The notes below the pieces were generated by a model. That model did not search any database, had not been told where the DNA came from, and saw only the letters and a program-made list of their open reading frames with translations. From positions 1-8,146 of the forward strand of contig JBDTRY010000178.1 of the NCBI GenBank assembly GCA_039931435.1: DNA of 8,146 nucleotides. The letters are read 5' to 3'. Positions 5,829 through 8,146 of this stretch are shown one piece after another; position 1 is the first letter of the stretch, and each line of letters starts with the position of its first letter. A program made the position numbers and the translations under genes. Source of the DNA: JBDTRY01 sp039931435 (lineage in GTDB: Bacteria > Acidobacteriota > Thermoanaerobaculia > Gp7-AA8).

Positions 5829-6449
5829 TCAGCGCTGGGTCGAGGGCCGGGGTGAAGCCTCGCCCCGCAGTCGATCCGTGGCCTGACGGGCCAGATCATG
5901 GGCGGCGGCCCGCAGCGGTGCGTTCGTACGAATGGGCAACGAAATGTAGAAATAGCGCCAGAAGAAACCGATCCCGTCGAGATCGGGCCCGACATGAGTG
6001 CTCTCCAGGTGATACGTGTCGATCAGGTGGAGACTGCGTCCGTCGTAGAGCCTCATCTCGGCAATGGCATGGGCATAGACGATGGCCACTCCGGCGCCGA
6101 CGTTCGTATTGCCGATCGGACCTCCGCCACCGCCCTCGACGATGTCTCCGGCGCCGGCATCACTCCAGACCACTTCCAGATAATAGTCGGTTGGGTGAAG
6201 CGATTCGCGCTGCCCGCTCTGAAGCTCGTCGAACGACATGTCCGCGACGTCGGCCTGGTACCCGGATCTGCGCAGCTCGTCGCGCAGGAAGTTCGGTACG
6301 TACCCGCGAACTGACCGATCGAAGGCGTACCGCGGACCGGAACCGGGAGCCAGAACCGTGATCCAGCCGCCGTCCCGAGGAGTCATGCGAACGGCCAGCG
6401 CGGGGAAGGCTAACGAGATGAGGCTGGCGGCGATGATCAGGCGTCGCAT
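5829..6449 (-). CDS. Secreted protein of unknown function
   Basis: The product is 206 residues. Residues 1-19 (MRRLIIAASLISLAFPALA) form a clear Sec signal peptide with an ALA cleavage site and no lipobox cysteine, so a soluble periplasmic or exported protein is expected. The mature part starts with a probable strand (GGWITVLAPGSG), then YVPNFLRDELRRSGYQADV, a Gly-rich loop at 104-120 (GGGGGPIGN), GVAIVYAHAIAEMRLYDGRSLHLIDTYHLE (120-149) and an aromatic patch FFWRYFYISLPI (162-173). The alternation of a helix with long strands resembles small periplasmic proteins of the CsgG/LpoB type, but I cannot assign a family. It leads an operon with cutA, 8 bp downstream. A promoter with -10 TACAAT lies immediately upstream, probably giving an almost leaderless mRNA. 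Confidence 0.75.
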   Translation of the reverse strand: MRRLIIAASLISLAFPALAVRMTPRDGGWITVLAPGSGPRYAFDRSVRGYVPNFLRDELRRSGYQADVADMSFDELQSGQRESLHPTDYYLEVVWSDAGAGDIVEGGGGGPIGNTNVGAGVAIVYAHAIAEMRLYDGRSLHLIDTYHLESTHVGPDLDGIGFFWRYFYISLPIRTNAPLRAAAHDLARQATDRLRGEASPRPSTQR

Positions 6450-6458
6450 GCTGGGCAG

Positions 6459-6487
6459 ATTGTAGATCTCACAGGCGGCGGAGCCAA
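6459..6487 (-). promoter_or_regulatory. Sigma-70-type promoter for the secreted protein-cutA operon
   Basis: On the minus strand TTGGCT (6487-6482) and TACAAT (6464-6459) are separated by 17 bases, close to TTGACA-N17-TATAAT. The -10 box ends 9 bases before the ATG at 6449, so the transcript would start only about two bases from the start codon. Confidence 0.55.
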
Positions 6488-6511
6488 GTGATGCAGGTCA
6501 CGGGCGGGAGG

Positions 6512-6569
6512 CTCCCTTCTCCCCGAAGACGATCCCTTTCGTGGCAGCGCTGCGGCGGGGAGAAGGGAG
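6512..6569. repeat. Perfect 14-bp inverted repeat in a divergent promoter region
   Basis: CTCCCTTCTCCCCG (6512-6525) and CGGGGAGAAGGGAG (6556-6569) are exact reverse complements around a 30-base loop. The loop contains a second perfect palindrome, GCAGCGCTGC (6544-6553). Eleven bases of the right arm (CGGGGAGAAGG) recur as a direct repeat at 6598-6608. The block sits between the divergent genes starting at 6449 and 6631, so it is either a dispersed repetitive element or a large regulatory cruciform/hairpin. Confidence 0.65.
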
Positions 6570-6613
6570 ACGGCGCCCGGTTGCGCTGGCAGCATGTCGG
6601 GGAGAAGGCGAAG

Positions 6614-6619
6614 TAAGAT
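6614..6619 (+). promoter_or_regulatory. Possible -10 element for the mtgA-like gene
   Basis: TAAGAT fits TAnnnT and lies 11 bases before the ATG at 6631. No convincing -35 hexamer is found 16-18 bases upstream. There is no Shine-Dalgarno site between it and the ATG, so a leaderless start is possible. Confidence 0.3.
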
Positions 6620-6630
6620 GTCTCGTCGTC

Positions 6631-7548
6631 ATGAAGAAGCTCTTCCTCATTCTCCTTCTGGCGCTGGCCGCGTTCGCAGCCTGGGAATGGATCAGCTTCC
6701 CCGACGTGGAACTGCTGGCAGCGAAAAACCCCGAGACTACGGCCTTCATGGAACTGCGCAAAGCGGAGCTGCGGCGGGCAGGAAGAGCCGACCAGCTCGA
6801 CTATCGTTTCGTCCCGTACGGTCGAATCTCATCGAACCTCCGACGCGCCGTGCTCGTCGGTGAAGACGACACGTTCTACGAGCATGAGGGCGTAGACGTG
6901 AAGGGATTGAAGGAAGCTCTGCGCAAGGACTGGAACAAGAAACGGCTCGTGGCCGGCGGATCGACGATCACGCAGCAATTGGCCAAGAACCTATACCTTT
7001 CACCCTCACGCAATCCTTTCCGGAAACTGAAGGAGTACCTGATCGCCCGATCCCTCGAGGATCACCTTTCCAAAAAGAGAATTCTGGAGCTTTATCTGAA
7101 CGTGGCGGAGTTCGGAGATGGCATCTACGGAGCGGAAGCGGCGGCGAGGCATTACTTCGGCAAATCGGCCGCTTCACTCACTCCTCTGGAAGCGGCCACA
7201 CTGGCCGGCAGCCTGCCCAATCCCCGCGTGATGAATGCCGATCACATGACGAAAAGGATGAAGTTCCGCCAGCGCATGATTCTTTCGCGTATGCGGCGGT
7301 GGGGATACCTTGCCGAGCAGGAAGTGCTGACGGCGAAAAAGCCGGAAGCAAAACCGGAGGAAACGCCGGAGGCGACAGACACGGATCTCACTCCTGAAGT
7401 GGTAGAAACGGCCACCGAGGGGGAACCGGAGTCCACGCCGGCGGCCACGTCACCGGAGCCAGCGCCGTCGCCTTCAAACACACCGACCCCGCAGTCGACC
7501 GAACCCTCGCCATCGGTCTCGCCGCTGGCCACGACCACCACGACGTAG
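6631..7548 (+). CDS. mtgA: Monofunctional peptidoglycan glycosyltransferase with disordered C-terminal tail
   Basis: The 305-residue product polymerises lipid II into glycan strands at the outer face of the inner membrane. Residues 4-20 form the N-terminal membrane anchor. All five GT51 motifs are present: EDDTFYEHEGVD (78-89, catalytic Glu78), GGSTITQQLAKN (109-120), RKLKE (131-135), KKRILELYLN (148-157) and GIYGAEAAARHYF (164-176). There is no transpeptidase domain, so it is MtgA-like and not a class A PBP. Typical MtgA ends near residue 235-240. Here about 65 further residues rich in Pro, Glu, Thr and Ser follow, ending in five Thr; they look disordered and would lie in the periplasm. The ATG at 6631 is preferred over one at 6541, which would put 30 basic residues encoded by repeat DNA before the anchor. 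Confidence 0.92.
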   Translation: MKKLFLILLLALAAFAAWEWISFPDVELLAAKNPETTAFMELRKAELRRAGRADQLDYRFVPYGRISSNLRRAVLVGEDDTFYEHEGVDVKGLKEALRKDWNKKRLVAGGSTITQQLAKNLYLSPSRNPFRKLKEYLIARSLEDHLSKKRILELYLNVAEFGDGIYGAEAAARHYFGKSAASLTPLEAATLAGSLPNPRVMNADHMTKRMKFRQRMILSRMRRWGYLAEQEVLTAKKPEAKPEETPEATDTDLTPEVVETATEGEPESTPAATSPEPAPSPSNTPTPQSTEPSPSVSPLATTTTT

Positions 7549-7564
7549 AAAGAGAGATACAAGA

Positions 7565-7852
7565 ATGTCTGCATATGTTGTCATCGATATCGAAGTCACG
7601 GATCCGGACACGTACGAGGAATACAAGAAGCTGTCGAAACAGGCCATCGAAGCAAGCGGAGGCACCTATCTCGTTCGTGGTGGAAAAACCGAAGTTCTGG
7701 AAGGTGACTGGTCGCCATCGCGTCTGGTGATTCTGAGGTTCGAATCGATGGACGCTGCCAGAGAGTGGATCGATTCGGAGACCTATCGTCACGCGCGCGG
7801 ACTTCGGCACGCCGCGGCAAAGACGAACATGGTGGCGGTGGAGGGATTGTAA
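7565..7852 (+). CDS. DUF1330 family protein
   Basis: The product is 95 residues, the standard length for DUF1330, a ferredoxin-like dimeric alpha-beta barrel family without an established reaction. Landmarks are YVVIDIEVTDPDTYEEYKK (4-22), the central GGTYLVRGGKTEVLEGDW (31-48), RLVILRFESMDAAREWIDSETYRHAR (52-77) and a closing AVEG. It is cytoplasmic, with no signal peptide. The gene starts 16 bp after the transglycosylase stop, and a purine-rich AAAGAGAG lies about 8 bases before the ATG, so it is likely the second gene of that transcript. A functional link to peptidoglycan synthesis is not implied by its family. Confidence 0.9.
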   Translation: MSAYVVIDIEVTDPDTYEEYKKLSKQAIEASGGTYLVRGGKTEVLEGDWSPSRLVILRFESMDAAREWIDSETYRHARGLRHAAAKTNMVAVEGL

Positions 7853-7893
7853 GCGGGGGTTGTTGGCGTGAGCTCCCCGGATCGACGAGAGAG

Positions 7894-7934
7894 GTCATCC
7901 CGAAGCGGCGCGCGCAAGCCGTCCGGGAAATGAC
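7894..7934. repeat. Dispersed palindromic repeat, GTCAT family, copy 1
   Basis: GTCATCCCG (7894-7902) pairs with CGGGAAATGAC (7924-7934), leaving two unpaired bases in the right arm and a GC-rich loop. The start GTCATCCCGAAGCG matches the start of copies at 7951 and 8127. It lies 41 bases past the DUF1330 stop and could end or protect that transcript. Confidence 0.6.
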
Positions 7935-7950
7935 ACGATTACCATGGCCT

Positions 7951-8042
7951 GTCATCCTGAAGCGTCGAGCGAAGGATCTCCTCCACCTTCCCGGTTGCCA
8001 CCTTGATGAAAAAGCGCGGTTCTTCGTTGAAGAGATCCTTCG
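7951..8042. repeat. Dispersed palindromic repeat, GTCAT family, copy 2 with inverted partner
   Basis: The left half starts GTCATCCTGAAGCG and ends CGAAGGATCTC (7970-7980). The exact reverse complement GAGATCCTTCG is at 8032-8042, followed by GTCGCTTTGCTCCC. The two halves face each other across about 50 bp. Repeats of the form GTCATCCTGA...GAAGGATCT occur dispersed in several GC-rich phyla, in my recollection including Acidobacteriota. Confidence 0.6.
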
Positions 8043-8126
8043 GTCGCTTTGCTCCCTGGTAAGAAACTCACAGGGGGTCCCGTGAAGTCGACTCTGGAGA
8101 TTCAACAAGCGATGCTACGCAAACGC

Positions 8127-8146
8127 GTCATTCCGAGCGTGAGCGA
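8127..8146. repeat. Dispersed repeat, GTCAT family, copy 3, cut by window end
   Basis: GTCATTCCGAGCGTGAGCGA matches the opening of the copies at 7894 and 7951. It runs off the end of the window, so its full extent and any partner are not visible. Confidence 0.5.

Noticed and set aside
7596..8108. Long open frames on both strands across the right end
   Set aside because: They run through the DUF1330 gene in other frames and through the repeats, have no family motifs, and are rich in repeat-derived Arg and Ser.

Overview
The window is GC-rich bacterial chromosomal DNA. It is read mostly as ordinary single-copy genes interrupted by unusually repeat-rich intergenic DNA. A large YfhO-family membrane protein with the motif spacing I associate with Acidobacteriota-type genomes, dispersed GTCATYCYGA-type repeats near the right end, a weak use of Shine-Dalgarno sites and a REP-associated transposase all fit a member of Acidobacteriota or a neighbouring deep phylum. 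This placement is inference; no rRNA or marker gene is present to confirm it.

Layout. (1) Positions 1-893 form a mobile-repeat island. A minus-strand REP-associated tyrosine transposase (RAYT, IS200-like, 324-770) is enclosed by two nearly identical double-hairpin cassettes in inverted orientation (207-274 and 826-893). Left of it lies a degenerate tandem cluster of about 40-bp units made of the same hairpin. (2) Positions 894-1264 hold no gene. They carry an AT-rich array of about 16 degenerate 13-bp units (926-1131), with a perfect 10-bp inverted repeat inside it. (3) Positions 1265-5490 are a tightly packed plus-strand operon of three envelope genes: a small single-pass membrane protein, a GT-C-type polytopic membrane protein resembling glycosyltransferase family 39, and a 793-residue YfhO-family protein. 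Together they look like a lipid-linked sugar transfer module acting on the outer face of the inner membrane. (4) On the minus strand, a secreted protein of unknown function (5829-6449) is followed by cutA (5461-5820), whose 3' end overlaps the end of the yfhO-like gene by 30 bp, tail to tail. (5) Divergent from these, on the plus strand, are a monofunctional peptidoglycan glycosyltransferase with an unusual disordered C-terminal tail (6631-7548) and a DUF1330 protein (7565-7852). (6) The last 294 bp have no gene and hold a cluster of dispersed palindromic repeats.

The strongest biological signal is the transposase with its matched repeat cassettes. The two flanking copies differ within one hairpin stem by a paired G-C to C-G change that keeps the stem intact, and one hairpin directly abuts the ribosome binding site of the transposase. 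A second theme is that three operon-leading genes (1265, 6449, 6631) lack a convincing Shine-Dalgarno site but have a TAnnnT hexamer 9-11 bases before the ATG, the layout expected of leaderless transcripts. Apart from these, the protein-coding genes are conventional.
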